From Bacteroidota bacterium (GTDB lineage Bacteria; Bacteroidota; Bacteroidia; AKYH767-A; OLB10): a DNA stretch of 64,000 nucleotides. This document shows positions 1 to 12,867 of this stretch, one piece after another. Under the pieces are notes generated by a model, which saw only the letters and a list, made by a program, of their open reading frames with translations, searched no databases and was not told where the DNA came from. A program made the translations under genes and the position numbers. The stretch's first letter is position 1. The number at the start of each line of letters is the position of its first letter. Where the stretch lies: the NCBI GenBank assembly GCA_025352785.1, contig JANXSD010000157.1:1-64000 (forward strand), written 5' to 3'.

Positions 1-3000
1 GTCACCATCCTGAACAAGGATATGCTTACTCAATGGAACAAGATATTTTTTAATTTCACCATCACGTGCCGTAATCACAATTTCGCGATTACCACGTTTG
101 ATTCCACCATAACTTACTACTCCATCAATTTCAGAAACAACTGCTGGATTACTCGGGTTACGTGCTTCGAATAATTCCGTTACACGTGGAAGTCCTCCAG
201 TAATATCACCAGTACGTCCTAATTGACGAGGAATTTTTACAATGATATCTCCTGATTCAATTTTATCTCCTTCGCTTACCATGATGTGAGCACCTACCGG
301 CATGTTGTATGCTTTCAACGTTTCTTTACCACTCACAACTCTAATTACTGGAATCTTTGTTTTATCACGGCTATCTACAACTACTTTCTCCTTAAAGCCT
401 GTTTGCTCATCAGATTCTTCCTTGTAGGTAACACCTTCTTCAATATGCTCGTAGCTGATCTTTCCTGAAACCTCAGAAATGATTACCGCATTGTAAGGAT
501 CCCACTCACAAATAAGTTGGCCTTTCTCAACAATTTCACCATCTTTCTTGTACAGCTTCGATCCGTAAGGAATATTGTTTGTCGCAAGAATTGCTTTGGT
601 ATTTTCATCGATGATACGCATCTCACCTGAACGTCCGATAACTACTTCACCTTCTTCACCTTTTTTACCGTGAACTAAGCTACGTACTTCTTCAAATTCA
701 AGGATACCGCGGAACTTCGCTTCAAATTTTGATTCTGTTGCACCCTTCGCAGCAACCCCACCGACGTGGAATGTACGAAGTGTAAGCTGTGTTCCAGGCT
801 CACCAATCGACTGAGCAGCAATAACACCTACTGCTTCACCTCGCTGAACCATACGGCCCGAAGCAAGATTTCTACCATAACAAAGTGCACAAACACCTTG
901 CTTGGATTCACAAGTAAGAACGGAACGAATCTCTACCATTTCGATTGGAGATTCTTCAATTGCTGATGCCACATCTTCATTGATTTCTTCACCTGAATTC
1001 ACAAGTAAAGTACCCGTTTGAGGATGGTAAACATTATGTACAGATACGCGACCTAAAATTCGGTCATATAAACTTTCTACTATTTCTTCTTGATTCTTTA
1101 ATGCCGTCATCGATAAGCCACGCAACGTACCACAGTCTGGTTGGTTGATGATCACATCTTGTGCAACATCCACTAAACGACGTGTTAAGTAACCTGCATC
1201 AGCTGTCTTCAATGCCGTATCAGCAAGACCTTTACGAGCACCGTGAGTAGAGATAAAATACTCAAGGATCGAAAGACCTTCTTTAAAGTTCGAAAGGATC
1301 GGGTTCTCGATAATCTCCCCACCAGTAGATCCAGATTTTTGTGGCTTAGCCATCAAACCTCTCATACCACCTAACTGACGAATTTGCTCTTTCGAACCAC
1401 GAGCTCCTGAATCAAGCATCATGTATACCGCATTGAATCCTTGCTTGTCAGTAGATAACTGTTTCATCAATGTATCTGTCAAACGCGAATTCGTACGACT
1501 CCAGATATCAATAATCTGATTGTAACGCTCGTTATTGGTAATGAATCCCATGTTATAATTATTCATTACTTCCTCTACTTCTTCGTGTGCTTTATTTACG
1601 AATTTCTCTTTCTCTTCTGGGATAATTACATCATTCAAGTTGAAAGATAATCCTCCACGGAATGCCATACGGAAACCAAGATCTTTGATATCATCAAGGA
1701 ACTTAGCTGTCTCAGCAATACCCGTTTGTTTCAACACGGTACCGATGATTTCGCGTAATGATTTTTTCGTAAGTAATTCGTTAATATATCCCGAACGTGT
1801 TGGTACTACTTCGTTAAAAATAACGCGACCAACAGTAGTTTCAATTAATTTATTTACAAGAATTCCATCTTCAAGAACATTGGCTTTTACACGTATCCAC
1901 GCATGTAATTCTACACGTTGTTCGTTGTATGCAATGATTACTTCTTCCGAAGAATAGAATGTAATTCCTTCACCTTTCACTTTCAAGCCGTCAATTGATT
2001 TCTTGCCTTTAGTGATGTAGTAAAGTCCTAAAACCATGTCCTGAGAAGGTACTGTGATAGGTGCTCCATTTGCTGGATTCAAAATGTTATGTGCAGCAAG
2101 CATTAACATTTGAGCTTCTAAGATAGCCGCATTTCCAAGTGGAACGTGAACAGCCATTTGATCACCGTCGAAATCGGCGTTGAACGCAGTACAAACTAAT
2201 GGGTGCAACTGAATCGCTTTTCCTTCGATCAACTTCGGTTGGAAAGCCTGAATCCCCAGTCTGTGAAGCGTTGGAGCTCTGTTCAACATTACTGGATGAC
2301 CTTTCAATACATTCTCGAGAATATCCCAAACGATTGCATCTTTTCGATCAACTATTTTCTTTGCGCTTTTTACTGTCTTCACAACACCGCGCTCTATCAT
2401 CTTACGAATGATAAATGGTTTGAAAAGTTCAGCTGCCATGTCTTTAGGCAATCCGCACTCATGTAATTTCAATTCTGGTCCTACAACAATTACTGAACGC
2501 GCTGAATAATCAACACGCTTTCCAAGTAAGTTTTGACGGAAACGACCTTGCTTACCTTTCAATGAGTCAGATAATGACTTCAGAGCACGGTTAGATTCAG
2601 TCTTAACTGCATTTACTTTACGGCTATTGTCAAATAATGAATCAACAGCTTCCTGAAGCATTCGTTTCTCATTACGAAGAATTACTTCTGGCGCTTTGAT
2701 TTCAATCAATCGCTTTAATCGATTATTACGAATAATAACACGACGGTATAAATCGTTCAAATCCGATGTTGCAAAACGACCACCATCCAATGGAACGAGT
2801 GGACGTAATTCCGGTGGGATAACTGGCACAACTTTCACGATCATCCACTCAGGACGATTTTCAATATGTGTGTTAGCCTGACGGAAAGCTTCAACAACTT
2901 GTAAACGCTTTAATGCTTCATTTTTACGTTGCTGACTAGTTTCAGTACTAGCTTGGAAACGTAAATTATAACTTTGTTGATCTAATTCAAGACGAGCCAA

Positions 3001-3594
3001 CAAATCATACAATGCATCCGCACCCATCTTAGCGATGAATTTATTCGGATCCTTATCATCAAGATGTTGATTATCTTTTGGAAGACCATCAAGAATATTC
3101 AAGTACTCTTCTTCAGTTAAGAAATCAAGATAATTGATTCCGTCAGCAGCTTTAAGACCTGCTTGAATAACTACATAACGCTCATAATAAATGATGAGGT
3201 CAAGTTTTTTTGTTGGCAACCCTAGAAGGTATCCAATTTTATTTGGTAATGAACGGAAATACCAGATATGCGCAACAGGAACAGTAAGGGTAATGTGACC
3301 CATACGCTCACGACGCACTTTTTTCTCTGTTACTTCAACACCGCAACGATCACAAACGATTCCCTTGTAGCGAATACGTTTGTATTTCCCGCAATGACAT
3401 TCCCAATCTTTTACCGGTCCGAAGATGCGCTCACAAAAGAGACCATCACGTTCTGGTTTATAAGTACGATAATTGATCGTTTCAGGCTTCAGTACCTCAC
3501 CACTTGATTGCTCAAGAATGTTTTCAGGACTTGCCAAACTAATCGTAATTTTCGTAAAATTGCTTTTCAGCTTTTGTTCTTTTTTCGCTGCCAT
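1..3594 (-). CDS. rpoC: DNA-directed RNA polymerase subunit beta' (C-terminus runs off the window edge)
   Basis: Minus-strand frame opens at ATG 3594 ([88 protein letters not shown]...), a typical RpoC N-terminus with zinc-binding Cys motif; lies directly downstream of rpoB. Missing from the ORF track because it has no stop inside the window. Confidence 0.97.
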   Translation of the reverse strand, partial: MAAKKEQKLKSNFTKITISLASPENILEQSSGEVLKPETINYRTYKPERDGLFCERIFGPVKDWECHCGKYKRIRYKGIVCDRCGVEVTEKKVRRERMGHITLTVPVAHIWYFRSLPNKIGYLLGLPTKKLDLIIYYERYVVIQAGLKAADGINYLDFLTEEEYLNILDGLPKDNQHLDDKDPNKFIAKMGADALYDLLARLELDQQSYNLRFQASTETSQQRKNEALKRLQVVEAFRQANTHIENRPEWMIVKVVPVIPPELRPLVPLDGGRFATSDLNDLYRRVIIRNNRLKRLIEIKAPEVILRNEKRMLQEAVDSLFDNSRKVNAVKTESNRALKSLSDSLKGKQGRFRQNLLGKRVDYSARSVIVVGPELKLHECGLPKDMAAELFKPFIIRKMIERGVVKTVKSAKKIVDRKDAIVWDILENVLKGHPVMLNRAPTLHRLGIQAFQPKLIEGKAIQLHPLVCTAFNADFDGDQMAVHVPLGNAAILEAQMLMLAAHNILNPANGAPITVPSQDMVLGLYYITKGKKSIDGLKVKGEGITFYSSEEVIIAYNEQRVELHAWIRVKANVLEDGILVNKLIETTVGRVIFNEVVPTRSGYINELLTKKSLREIIGTVLKQTGIAETAKFLDDIKDLGFRMAFRGGLSFNLNDVIIPEEKEKFVNKAHEEVEEVMNNYNMGFITNNERYNQIIDIWSRTNSRLTDTLMKQLSTDKQGFNAVYMMLDSGARGSKEQIRQLGGMRGLMAKPQKSGSTGGEIIENPILSNFKEGLSILEYFISTHGARKGLADTALKTADAGYLTRRLVDVAQDVIINQPDCGTLRGLSMTALKNQEEIVESLYDRILGRVSVHNVYHPQTGTLLVNSGEEINEDVASAIEESPIEMVEIRSVLTCESKQGVCALCYGRNLASGRMVQRGEAVGVIAAQSIGEPGTQLTLRTFHVGGVAAKGATESKFEAKFRGILEFEEVRSLVHGKKGEEGEVVIGRSGEMRIIDENTKAILATNNIPYGSKLYKKDGEIVEKGQLICEWDPYNAVIISEVSGKISYEHIEEGVTYKEESDEQTGFKEKVVVDSRDKTKIPVIRVVSGKETLKAYNMPVGAHIMVSEGDKIESGDIIVKIPRQLGRTGDITGGLPRVTELFEARNPSNPAVVSEIDGVVSYGGIKRGNREIVITARDGEIKKYLVPLSKHILVQDGD

Positions 3595-3689
3595 GTGTTT
3601 TTTCGGTTTGACTTAAATATTAGTCAATCATGTAATGGACATTAGAAAAAGGGAGTATCAAAGGAGACACTCCCCTATATTTATTTTGC

Positions 3690-6600
3690 TTAGTCGAGCG
3701 TAACTTTCAGACAAAGACCTTGTAATTCATGCAACAATACGTTGAATGATTCCGGAATTCCCGGTACAGGCATGTTGTCGCCCTTTACAATCGATTCGTA
3801 CGCTTTGGCACGGCCTAAGACATCATCAGATTTTACGGTAAGTAATTCCTGAAGGATATTCGCTGCACCAAATGCTTCAATGGCCCAAACCTCCATCTCA
3901 CCAAAACGCTGACCTCCAAATTGTGCTTTACCACCAAGAGGCTGTTGTGTAATAAGTGAATAGGGTCCGATGGAACGAGCATGCATCTTATCATCCACCA
4001 TGTGACCCAGTTTAAGCATGTAGATAATTCCTACAGTTGCCGGCTGATCAAATCGTTCTCCAGTACCGCCATCATAAAGATAGGTAGATCCGAATTTTGG
4101 CAATTCTGCTTTCGTAACATAACTATCAATCTCTTCAATGGTAGCACCATCAAAAATCGGAGTTGCAAACTTCAACCCTAATTTTTGTGCCGCAAGAGCC
4201 AATACAGTCTCATAAATCTGACCGAGGTTCATACGAGAAGGTACTCCAAGAGGATTAAGAACGATATCTACTGGTGATCCATCTTCTAGATAAGGCATGT
4301 CTTCGTCACGTACTATACGTGCAACTATACCCTTGTTTCCGTGACGACCTGCCATCTTATCACCTACTTTCAATTTACGTTTCTTAGCGATGTATACTTT
4401 AGCAAGTTGCATAATTCCTGTTGGTAATTCATCACCAATTTGAATCTGGAATTTTTTACGTTTATAAGAAGCTATAATCTCATTCGCCTTCACGTTATAA
4501 TTCGTGAGAAGACGAGTAATCATATCATTCTTGTCCTTATCAGTTGTCCATTTTGTTGGATTGATATTATTGTAATCAAGATCAATCAACATTTTTTGTG
4601 TGAACTTCGAACCTTTAGGAATGATTACTTCTTTAAAAGTATTCATTACACCTTGTGAAGTTTTTCCACTCACGAGCATGAACAATTTATCAATCAGTTT
4701 ACCTTTCAGTTCTACTAATTCTTTGTCCTGCTCACCATCGAAACGAGCAACGATTGATTTTTCTTCATCACGTGCTTTTTTATCCTTAATCGCACGGCTA
4801 AATAATTTCTTATCTATTACGACACCTTTAACAGATGGCGGAACTTTCAAAGAAGCATCTTTCACATCACCAGCTTTATCACCAAAAATTGCGCGAAGTA
4901 ATTTCTCTTCTGGAGAAGGATCTGTTTCACCTTTTGGTGTGATTTTACCAATCAGAATATCGCCTTCAGTAACTTCTGCACCAACTCGAATTAAGCCATT
5001 CTCATCTAATTCACGAGTAGCTTCTTCACTAACGTTTGGAATATCAGCTGTTAATTCTTCTAGTCCTCGTTTTGTATCACGCACTTCAAGGCTATATTCA
5101 TCGATGTGTAATGATGTAAAAATATCTTCACGCACAACACGTTCAGAAATTACAATCGCATCCTCGAAGTTATTTCCCTTCCATGGCATGAAAGCCACTT
5201 TCATATTACGACCTAAAGCAAGTTCTCCTCCTTGAGTTGCATACCCTTCGCATAGAACTTGATCCTTTCTAACCTTATCACCTTTCTTAACAATTGGCTT
5301 AAGATTGATACAAGTATTCTGGTTTGTTTTTTGGAATTTAGTAAGGCGATAGATTTTTAAATCATCTTCAAAACTTACTAATTTCTCATCATCATTACGA
5401 TATCCGCGAATGTGAATTTCATTTGCATCAACATATTCAACAACTCCTGAATGTTCTGCATTGATCAGCACACGACTATCACGAACAACATCACCTTCCA
5501 AGCCTGTTCCAACATAAGGTGCTTCAGGGCGAAGCAATGGAACTGCTTGGCGTTGCATGTTCGATCCCATCAGGGCACGGTTTGCATCATCATGTTCTAA
5601 GAAGGGAATCAATGACGCAGCAATAGAAGCGATCTGATTCGGTGCAACATCCATCAAATGAATATCCTTTGGATCTACAATTGGGAAATCTCCTTCGAAA
5701 CGTGCTTTTACTTTTTGCGTGTGGAATAATCCTGATTCATCAACATCAGCATTTGCTTGTGCAATAACCATCGTATCTTCTTCTTCAGCAGTTAAATAAA
5801 TCGGTGCTGAATCCATATCGATTTGCCCATTAGCAACTTTTCGATAAGGTGTTGAAATGAAACCAAGATTATTGATTTTTGCGAATACACAAAGTGATGA
5901 AATCAAACCGATGTTTGGTCCTTCTGGAGTTTCAATAGTACATAAACGTCCATAATGAGTATAGTGAACGTCACGTACTTCGAAACCTGCTCTTTCGCGT
6001 GAAAGACCACCTGGTCCAAGTGCTGAGAGTCGACGCTTGTGCGTGATCTCTGCAAGGGGATTAGTTTGATCCATAAACTGACTAAGCTGATTCGTTCCAA
6101 AGAAGGAATTTATTACGCTCGACAGTGTTTTAGCATTAATAAGATCGGCAGGAGTAAAAACTTCGTTATCGCGAACGTTCATACGCTCACGGATAGTACG
6201 CGCCATACGAGCCAAACCTACTCCAAACTGAGAGTAAAGTTGTTCTCCAACAGTACGTACACGACGATTACTCAAGTGATCAATATCATCAACATCTGCC
6301 TTAGCATTAATCAGCTGGATCAGGTATTTAATGATAGATATTATATCTTCTTTCGTGAGTACCTTCGTATTCGAGTCAATTTCAAGTTTAAGCTTGCGAT
6401 TAATACGATAACGACCTACTTCACCAAGATCATAGCGTTTATCGGAGAAAAACAATTTGTCGATAATACCGCGTGCAGTTTCTTCATCTGGTGGCTCTGC
6501 ATTTCTAAGTTGACGATAGATATGTTCTACCGCTTCTTTTTCAGAGTTAGAGGTATCTTTATGAAGCGTATTGTAAATAATCGCATAATCATTTGTATTC

Positions 6601-7520
6601 GCGTCTTCCTTATGAAGGATAACCGATTTTACACCTGCATCAACGATAATGTCAATATGCTCATCTTGAAGCACAGTTTCACGTTCAAGAATAACTTCGT
6701 TACGCTCAATAGAAACGACTTCACCAGTATCCTCATCAACGAAATCTTCCAGCCAGCTCTTCAATACACGAGCAGCCAATTTACGACCGACCACCTTCTT
6801 TAATCCAGCTTTACTAACTTTTACTTCGTCAGCTAATCCGAAAATCTCAAGGATATCTTTGTCTGTTTGATAACCAATTGCACGAAGCAAAGTAGTTACT
6901 GGAAATTTCTTTTTGCGATCGATGTAAGCGTACATCACGTTATTGATATCCGTTGCAAATTCGATCCATGATCCTTTGAAAGGAATAACACGAGCGGAAT
7001 ACAATTTTGTTCCATTAGCATGGCGGCTTTGTCCAAAAAACACTCCTGGAGAACGGTGAAGTTGAGATACCACAACACGTTCCGCACCATTGATAACGAA
7101 AGTTCCTTTAGGAGTCATGTAGGGAATTGTTCCTAGATAAACATCCTGCACGATAGTTTCGAAATCTTCGTGCTCAGGGTCAGTACAATAAAGTTTTAAT
7201 TTAGCTTTCAGTGGAACACTATGCGTTAGACCACGTTCAATACATTCTTCGATAGAATATCGGGGTGGATCTACGAAATAATCTAAGAATTCGAGCACAA
7301 AGTTATTGCGCGAATCAGTAATTGGAAAGTTTTCACTGAACACCTTATAAAGTCCTTCCTGCGTACGATTGTCTGCCGTTGTTTCAAGCTGGAAGAAATC
7401 CTTAAACGACTTCAGCTGAACCTCTAGAAAATCAGGGTACTGGAAGGGGTGCTTGCTTTTGGCAAAATTGATACGGTTGTTGGAAGTCTTTTCGGTAGAA
7501 AGACTGGTTTTAGTAGTCAA
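3690..7520 (-). CDS. rpoB: DNA-directed RNA polymerase subunit beta
   Basis: 1276 aa; hallmark RpoB motifs ([53 protein letters not shown]-like C-terminus). Confidence 0.99.
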   Translation of the reverse strand: MTTKTSLSTEKTSNNRINFAKSKHPFQYPDFLEVQLKSFKDFFQLETTADNRTQEGLYKVFSENFPITDSRNNFVLEFLDYFVDPPRYSIEECIERGLTHSVPLKAKLKLYCTDPEHEDFETIVQDVYLGTIPYMTPKGTFVINGAERVVVSQLHRSPGVFFGQSRHANGTKLYSARVIPFKGSWIEFATDINNVMYAYIDRKKKFPVTTLLRAIGYQTDKDILEIFGLADEVKVSKAGLKKVVGRKLAARVLKSWLEDFVDEDTGEVVSIERNEVILERETVLQDEHIDIIVDAGVKSVILHKEDANTNDYAIIYNTLHKDTSNSEKEAVEHIYRQLRNAEPPDEETARGIIDKLFFSDKRYDLGEVGRYRINRKLKLEIDSNTKVLTKEDIISIIKYLIQLINAKADVDDIDHLSNRRVRTVGEQLYSQFGVGLARMARTIRERMNVRDNEVFTPADLINAKTLSSVINSFFGTNQLSQFMDQTNPLAEITHKRRLSALGPGGLSRERAGFEVRDVHYTHYGRLCTIETPEGPNIGLISSLCVFAKINNLGFISTPYRKVANGQIDMDSAPIYLTAEEEDTMVIAQANADVDESGLFHTQKVKARFEGDFPIVDPKDIHLMDVAPNQIASIAASLIPFLEHDDANRALMGSNMQRQAVPLLRPEAPYVGTGLEGDVVRDSRVLINAEHSGVVEYVDANEIHIRGYRNDDEKLVSFEDDLKIYRLTKFQKTNQNTCINLKPIVKKGDKVRKDQVLCEGYATQGGELALGRNMKVAFMPWKGNNFEDAIVISERVVREDIFTSLHIDEYSLEVRDTKRGLEELTADIPNVSEEATRELDENGLIRVGAEVTEGDILIGKITPKGETDPSPEEKLLRAIFGDKAGDVKDASLKVPPSVKGVVIDKKLFSRAIKDKKARDEEKSIVARFDGEQDKELVELKGKLIDKLFMLVSGKTSQGVMNTFKEVIIPKGSKFTQKMLIDLDYNNINPTKWTTDKDKNDMITRLLTNYNVKANEIIASYKRKKFQIQIGDELPTGIMQLAKVYIAKKRKLKVGDKMAGRHGNKGIVARIVRDEDMPYLEDGSPVDIVLNPLGVPSRMNLGQIYETVLALAAQKLGLKFATPIFDGATIEEIDSYVTKAELPKFGSTYLYDGGTGERFDQPATVGIIYMLKLGHMVDDKMHARSIGPYSLITQQPLGGKAQFGGQRFGEMEVWAIEAFGAANILQELLTVKSDDVLGRAKAYESIVKGDNMPVPGIPESFNVLLHELQGLCLKVTLD

Positions 7521-7590
7521 GGCGAAGGGGGTTTTGAATTATAAACAACCATTCATTTACTTCTGTTTTTTACAACAGATTATAAACGGG

Positions 7591-7628
7591 AATAGACCTG
7601 TTCCATTTTTGGATGGAACAGGTCTATT
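7591..7628 (-). promoter_or_regulatory. Perfect 16-bp intercistronic hairpin between rplL and rpoB (possible attenuator or RNase III processing site)
   Basis: aatagacctgttccat (7591-7606) / atggaacaggtctatt (7613-7628), 6-nt loop, no obvious U-tract on the transcribed strand. Confidence 0.6.
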
Positions 7629-7644
7629 AAAACTTGTAAATCAA

Positions 7645-8019
7645 TTACTTGATATCTACTTCAGCTCCAGCATCAACTAACTGTTGCTTCAATGAATTTG
7701 CTTCTTCTTTAGTAACACCTTCTTTTACTGCTTTTGGTGCACCGTCAACTAAGTCTTTCGCTTCTTTCAAGCCAAGACCAGTAAGATCTTTAACAAGTTT
7801 CACGATAGCAAGTTTATTAGGACCCGTTGCTTTAAGGATTACGTCGAATGCAGTTTGCTCTTCAGCAACTGGAGCAGCGGCACCACCACCACCACCGATA
7901 GCTACGGCTGCAGCAGCAGGCTCAATGCCATACTCATCTTTAAGGATTTGTGCAAGTTCTTGAACTTCTTTAACAGTTAAGTTAACTAACTGTTCTGCGA
8001 ACGATTTAAGGTCTGCCAT
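7645..8019 (-). CDS. rplL: 50S ribosomal protein L7/L12
   Basis: 124 aa; C-terminal [45 protein letters not shown]; operon context. Confidence 0.99.
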   Translation of the reverse strand: MADLKSFAEQLVNLTVKEVQELAQILKDEYGIEPAAAAVAIGGGGGAAAPVAEEQTAFDVILKATGPNKLAIVKLVKDLTGLGLKEAKDLVDGAPKAVKEGVTKEEANSLKQQLVDAGAEVDIK

Positions 8020-8097
8020 TTTATTTGTTTTTTAAAGGGGGGATACGAGTGAATGATTAATTTTTTTGTTTGATAAAGAGTTTTTATGCGCTTAATT

Positions 8098-8619
8098 TTA
8101 AGCAGCACGCTCTTCGAGAGTTTTGAGGATTCCTGCGATTTTGCTTCCCTGACCTTTGAGGCCTGAAATAACATTTTGCGCTGGTGATTGGAGTAGTCCA
8201 ATAATATCTCCGACAAGTTCTTCTTTGGTTTTCAACGATGCAAGGGCATCTAATTGATTATCGCCAACATAAATTCCACCGTCGATACTTGCACTCTTCA
8301 ATACTGGTTTATCGCTCTCTTTGCGAAATTCCTTGATAAGTTTAGCTGGAATATTTGGAAATTCAGCTGTCATGATAGCCGAGAACCCTTTAAGGGTTGG
8401 TACCATATCAGTGAAGTCGCCTTCAATTCTATCTAATGCTTTTTGGATCAGTGAATTTTTCGCAACCTTCAACTGAACCTGCTTGTTAAAGCATAATCGG
8501 CGCAGCTTACTTGTCTTTGCGGAAGTCAGCGCAGAGATATCAGTGATATAAAAACTATTGTACTGTGACAACGTTTCTACCAATGAATCAATGATCTGGT
8601 TTTTTTCTTCTCTGGTCAT
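8098..8619 (-). CDS. rplJ: 50S ribosomal protein L10
   Basis: 173 aa L10-like sequence (MTREEKNQIIDSLVETLSQYNSFYITDISALTSAKTSKLRRLC...) located between rplA and rplL. Confidence 0.97.
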   Translation of the reverse strand: MTREEKNQIIDSLVETLSQYNSFYITDISALTSAKTSKLRRLCFNKQVQLKVAKNSLIQKALDRIEGDFTDMVPTLKGFSAIMTAEFPNIPAKLIKEFRKESDKPVLKSASIDGGIYVGDNQLDALASLKTKEELVGDIIGLLQSPAQNVISGLKGQGSKIAGILKTLEERAA

Positions 8620-8646
8620 TTTGCTGATTGAGATTAATAATAATTA

Positions 8647-9342
8647 TTACCCGTTTACCGACTTCGAGTCGATATTAATTCCGGGGCTCATAGTACTGCT
8701 AATAGAGATACTTCTCATGTAAGTACCTTTTGCAGCCGATGGTTTGAGCTTAGAGATAGTAGTAAGTAATTCCTGTGCGTTTTCTAACAACTTAGCAGCG
8801 TCAAATGATACCTTTCCGATTGAAGCGTGAATGATACCTGTTTTATCTACTTTGAAGTCGATTTTACCCGCTTTCACCTCTGTTACAGCCTTACCAACAT
8901 CGTTTGTTACGGTGCCAGTTTTAGGATTTGGCATAAGGTTACGTGGTCCAAGGATTTTACCCAATTTACCCACTTTTGCCATAACGCTAGGCATTGTGAT
9001 CACGATATCAACATCCGTCCAACCGCTTTCGATTTTTTGGATATATTCATCAAGACCTACGAAGTCAGCGCCAGCATCTTTAGCTTCTTGCTCTTTGTCG
9101 GGAGTACACAATACGAGTACACGTATTGTTTTTCCTGTTCCGTGCGGAAGGGTAACGATACCACGTACCATTTGATTGGCTTTTCGTGGATCAACACCTA
9201 AACGCACTGACAAATCAACAGAAGCATCGAACTTTGTGAAAGATATTTCTTTCACCATCTTTGAAGCTTCCGCTAGTGTGTATGCTTTGTCAGCATCAAC
9301 TTTTGCGTAAGCTACCTTCTGGTTCTTTGTTAAGTTAGCCAT
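8647..9342 (-). CDS. rplA: 50S ribosomal protein L1
   Basis: 231 aa; L1 motifs ([51 protein letters not shown]). Confidence 0.99.
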   Translation of the reverse strand: MANLTKNQKVAYAKVDADKAYTLAEASKMVKEISFTKFDASVDLSVRLGVDPRKANQMVRGIVTLPHGTGKTIRVLVLCTPDKEQEAKDAGADFVGLDEYIQKIESGWTDVDIVITMPSVMAKVGKLGKILGPRNLMPNPKTGTVTNDVGKAVTEVKAGKIDFKVDKTGIIHASIGKVSFDAAKLLENAQELLTTISKLKPSAAKGTYMRSISISSTMSPGINIDSKSVNG

Positions 9343-9432
9343 TGTGTGAATCTAAATTTGATTGTTTCAGCGAACCGGTTTTTTAACGGGAAGCAGCGAG
9401 CGCTGTACCGGTGCTGTGATTAGTTTGACTTT

Positions 9433-9876
9433 TTACTTATCCCAAGGAGCTGCACCATCAACATTGATACCTGCACTTCTTGCTGATCCAGCTACCATTT
9501 TCATGGCAGATTCAATAGTAAAGCAGTTCATATCCTGCATTTTACCTTCAGCAATGGTACGAATTTGGTCCCAAGTGACAGTACCGACTTTTTTCCTATT
9601 AGGTTCAGCCGAACCGCTCTGAATTTTGAGAGTGTCCATCAGTTGATTATAAACTGGTGGAGTTTTGATGACAAATTCGAATGATTTGTCAACGTAAACT
9701 GTAATCTGAACGGGCAGTATCTGACCGGCTCTTTCCTGGGTGCGAGCATTGAACTGCTTGCAGAATTCCATGATGTTTACTCCTTTCGCTCCTAATGCAG
9801 GACCAATTGGAGGAGCAGGGTTAGCAGCACCGCCTTTTACTTGTAGTTTAATAAGTGCGCCTATTTCCTTTGCCAT
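9433..9876 (-). CDS. rplK: 50S ribosomal protein L11
   Basis: 147 aa; [37 protein letters not shown]. Confidence 0.99.
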   Translation of the reverse strand: MAKEIGALIKLQVKGGAANPAPPIGPALGAKGVNIMEFCKQFNARTQERAGQILPVQITVYVDKSFEFVIKTPPVYNQLMDTLKIQSGSAEPNRKKVGTVTWDQIRTIAEGKMQDMNCFTIESAMKMVAGSARSAGINVDGAAPWDK

Positions 9877-9972
9877 TTGTTTTTGTTTATATCAAGAATT
9901 CTTCTGCCTTCTTTTACATTTTGTCCAGTGTTGGAAGCACATAGAACAAAACTTTGGGAAAGCAAAAGAACT

Positions 9973-10530
9973 TTATGATTCTTTTTCTACTTGCATATAA
10001 CTCAACTCAAGAGGTGTTTTACGTCCGAAGATCTTCACCATTACCTTGAGTTTTTTCTTTTCTTCATTCACCTCTTCAATTACTCCTGAGAAGCTGTTAA
10101 AAGGTCCATCAACAACTTTTACTGTTTCCCCAATAACAAATGGGATGTTTATAATCTCTTCACTATCTGCTAATTCGTCAACTTTACCAAGTATTCTATT
10201 GACTTCAGAAATTCGAAGTGGAGCTGGAGGGGCGCCTTTAGCACCTAAAAATCCGATTACCCCTGTCGTACTTTCGATCACGTGCGTAATTTCTCCTACT
10301 AATTCTGCTTCAATCAAAATATATCCTGGATAAAAGCTGCGCTCCTTGCTAACTTTTTTTCCTTCTTTTATTTGATAGTACTTTTCCATTGGGATGAGTA
10401 CTTGTGCAATATGGGTTTGCAAACCAGCGCGTATAATTTCAGACTCGAGATATTGTTTTACCTTTTTCTCTTGCCCAGATATAGCACGTATTACATACCA
10501 TTTTTTGCCTCCGGTGATGATTTCAGACAT
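9973..10530 (-). CDS. nusG: Transcription termination/antitermination protein NusG
   Basis: KKWYVIRAISGQEKKVKQYLE, FYPGYILIEAEL and a C-terminal KOW domain (VKVVDGPFNSFSGVIEEVNEEKKKLKVMV). ORF track starts at 10545; M at 10530 (MSEIITGGKKWYV) avoids overlap with secE. Confidence 0.96.
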   Translation of the reverse strand: MSEIITGGKKWYVIRAISGQEKKVKQYLESEIIRAGLQTHIAQVLIPMEKYYQIKEGKKVSKERSFYPGYILIEAELVGEITHVIESTTGVIGFLGAKGAPPAPLRISEVNRILGKVDELADSEEIINIPFVIGETVKVVDGPFNSFSGVIEEVNEEKKKLKVMVKIFGRKTPLELSYMQVEKES

Positions 10531-10537
10531 GACAGGA

Positions 10538-10732
10538 TTATGCAAAAAGGTTATAAATAATATTTAAAGTTCCTTGGAAAAGAAAATCAATAAAGAATAT
10601 TACCAATCCAAAGATAAGTGTAGCAATAAGCACAACGATAGCGCTACTTTGCAGTTCGCTCCACGCTGGCCATGACACCTTGTGCATCAATTCATTATAA
10701 GAATCTGCTAAATATAATCTGATCTTTTCCAT
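10538..10732 (-). CDS. secE: Preprotein translocase subunit SecE
   Basis: 64 aa, single TM; YLADSYNELMHKVSWPAWSELQSSAIVVLIATLIFGLVIFFID; immediately upstream of nusG. Confidence 0.93.
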   Translation of the reverse strand: MEKIRLYLADSYNELMHKVSWPAWSELQSSAIVVLIATLIFGLVIFFIDFLFQGTLNIIYNLFA

Positions 10733-10775
10733 AATCTTTTCAAGGATAATTATTAATGTATTCCGTTGATGGACG

Positions 10776-10848
10776 CACGGGTGGAGAGACTCGAACTCCC
10801 AGCCAACGGTTTTGGAGACCGCTACTCTACCAATTGAGCTACACCCGT
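10776..10848 (-). tRNA. tRNA-Trp (anticodon CCA)
   Basis: Cloverleaf: acceptor acgggtg/cacccgt, D-arm gctcaattggtagagt, anticodon loop with CCA, T-arm gggagttcgagtctctcc. Confidence 0.96.
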
Positions 10849-10940
10849 TTATTTTTAATATTCACTTTTGTTGTAGCTAACTCTACCTCCCGATAGCTAC
10901 GACATTTTTTTACTTCTTCAAGCGAAACCTGATATTAGTC

Positions 10941-11054
10941 CAAAGTTCAAGGTTCGATGAGGTATTTTAAATAAATTTAAAATACTGTTCATTGAACTTT
11001 GAACCCTAAACTTTAAAATAGTTAGTCCCAACTATAAGTTAAGACTAACTATTT
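10941..11054 (-). terminator. Two hairpins downstream of tuf (probable 3'-end/terminator region)
   Basis: 12-bp IR aaatagttagtc (11016-11027)/gactaactattt (11043-11054); nested IR caaagttcaa(10941-10950)/ttgaactttg(10992-11001) enclosing gtattttaaa(10962-10971)/tttaaaatac(10976-10985). Confidence 0.5.
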
Positions 11055-11067
11055 GAATATTATTTAA

Positions 11068-12255
11068 TTATGCTAAAATTTCAGTTACCTGACCTGCACC
11101 TACAGTACGACCACCTTCGCGGATTGCGAAACGTAGACCTTTATCCATAGCAACTGGCTGAATCAATTCAACAGTGATTGTTACGTTATCACCTGGCATT
11201 ACCATTTCACGTCCTTCTGGAAGTGTGATTTCGCCTGTTACATCAGTTGTACGCATGTAAAACTGAGGACGATATTTTTGATGGAACGGAGTGTGACGAC
11301 CACCTTCTTCTTTCTTCAAAACATAAATTTCAGCTTTGAATTTAGTATGTGGAGTTATTGAACCTGGCTTAGCTACAACCATTCCACGACGGATATCAGT
11401 CTTTTCTATACCACGTAATAAAAGGCCAACGTTATCACCAGCTTCACCACGATCAAGAATCTTGCGAAACATCTCAACGCCTGTAACAGTAGAGGTCAAT
11501 TTCGCTGTTTGCATTCCGATGATTTCAACAGAATCGTTTGAGTTAATAACTCCTCTTTCGATACGACCAGTAGCTACTGTACCACGACCAGTGATCGAGA
11601 ATACATCTTCAACAGGCATAAGGAAAGGCAGATCAATCATACGTGGAGGAATTGGAATAAAAGTATCCACAGCTTCCATCAATTCAAGGATTTTAGGCGT
11701 CCAAGTAGCATCAAGGTTTAATCCACCTAATGCAGAACCACGGATAACGGGAGTATTATCTCCATCATAATCGTAAAAAGATAGTAATTCACGAATTTCC
11801 ATTTCAACAAGGTCTAATAACTCAACGTCGTCCACCATATCTACTTTGTTCATGAAAACAACAACCTTTGGAACACCAACCTGACGTGCGAGCAAGATAT
11901 GCTCACGCGTTTGAGGCATAGGGCCATCAGTAGCAGCAACAACTAGAATTGCACCATCCATTTGAGCAGCACCTGTAACCATGTTCTTCACATAATCAGC
12001 GTGACCTGGACAGTCAACGTGAGCATAGTGACGGGTTTTGGTTTGGTACTCAACGTGAGAAGTGTTGATAGTGATACCACGCTCTTTTTCTTCAGGAGCG
12101 TTGTCAATAGAGGCGAAATCCCTCTTTTCAGCAAGACCTGATTGAGCAAGTACGTTGGTAATTGCAGCAGTCAGAGTGGTCTTACCGTGATCGACGTGAC
12201 CGATCGTACCGATATTTACGTGTGGTTTGGAACGATCAAATTTCTCTTTTGCCAT
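11068..12255 (-). CDS. tuf: Translation elongation factor Tu
   Basis: 395 aa; [48 protein letters not shown]. Confidence 0.99.
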   Translation of the reverse strand: MAKEKFDRSKPHVNIGTIGHVDHGKTTLTAAITNVLAQSGLAEKRDFASIDNAPEEKERGITINTSHVEYQTKTRHYAHVDCPGHADYVKNMVTGAAQMDGAILVVAATDGPMPQTREHILLARQVGVPKVVVFMNKVDMVDDVELLDLVEMEIRELLSFYDYDGDNTPVIRGSALGGLNLDATWTPKILELMEAVDTFIPIPPRMIDLPFLMPVEDVFSITGRGTVATGRIERGVINSNDSVEIIGMQTAKLTSTVTGVEMFRKILDRGEAGDNVGLLLRGIEKTDIRRGMVVAKPGSITPHTKFKAEIYVLKKEEGGRHTPFHQKYRPQFYMRTTDVTGEITLPEGREMVMPGDNVTITVELIQPVAMDKGLRFAIREGGRTVGAGQVTEILA

Positions 12256-12302
12256 TTTATTAAAGGTGTTATGTTGTTATAATTTAATGTTTCTTAGGTT
12301 TG

Positions 12303-12375
12303 AGCCAATGACCAGAATCGAACTGGTGACCTCATCCCTACCAAGGATGTGCTCTACCATCTGAGCTACATTGGC
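12303..12375 (-). tRNA. tRNA-Thr (anticodon GGT)
   Basis: Acceptor gccaatg/cattggc; anticodon stem catcc/ggatg with loop ttggtag; T-loop ttcgatt. Confidence 0.95.
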
Positions 12376-12517
12376 TAATCGAGACAATCTGATTAACTAA
12401 TCTTCAAGGTCACTGTACAATTTAATGGACCGTGAAATTACAAAAACTCATTGAATTTCAAGGTTAAAATTTTTATAATTCCGTTTTTAGAGAATTATGG
12501 TAATTTTTGTTCTTTAG

Positions 12518-12590
12518 AGCGGAAGACCGGGCTCGAACCGGCCACCCTCAGCTTGGAAGGCTGATGCTCTACCAAATGAGCTACTTCCGC
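12518..12590 (-). tRNA. tRNA-Gly (anticodon TCC)
   Basis: Acceptor gcggaag/cttccgc; anticodon loop cttccaa; T-arm ccggttcgagcccgg. Confidence 0.95.
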
Positions 12591-12784
12591 TTAATATTTT
12601 AAAGCTGAATTTATACTTTCTACTTTTTGAAAGTAAGCAGCTCAGCCTAATTTTTCATTCTTAAAAATGCAAACATTCCAAATTTAAACGTAGTACATTC
12701 CTCTGAAGGAAATATTTATTTTATTAATTTATCAAAGAACAATTTGCTTACGCAGCGACAATATTCAAATTCTCATTAACTAAG

Positions 12785-12867
12785 TGGGGAGAACAGGATT
12801 CGAACCTGTGAAGACATAGGTCAACAGATTTACAGTCTGTCCTCGTTGGCCGCTTGAGTATCTCCCC
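12785..12867 (-). tRNA. tRNA-Tyr (anticodon GTA)
   Basis: Acceptor ggggaga/tctcccc, class II long variable arm, anticodon loop ctgtaaa, T-arm caggttcgaatcctg. Confidence 0.95.

Noticed and set aside
286-3507. Several short plus-strand ORFs (e.g. 1640-1957, 2199-2411, 2203-2466, 3268-3507)
   Set aside because: All are antisense to the rpoC frame that runs off the window edge and is therefore missing from the ORF track.
4600-5235. 211-aa plus-strand ORF
   Set aside because: Lies antisense to rpoB; Ser/Phe-rich composition typical of shadow frames; no recognisable domain.
6039-6803. 254-aa plus-strand ORF
   Set aside because: Antisense shadow of rpoB with no family resemblance; rpoB frame is unequivocal.
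9361-9420. Dyad-rich rplK-rplA spacer (accggt...cagcgagcgctg...accggt) as an L1-binding autoregulatory site
   Set aside because: Known L1 control site is in the rplK leader rather than between rplK and rplA; structure is short and I cannot show similarity to the L1 target.
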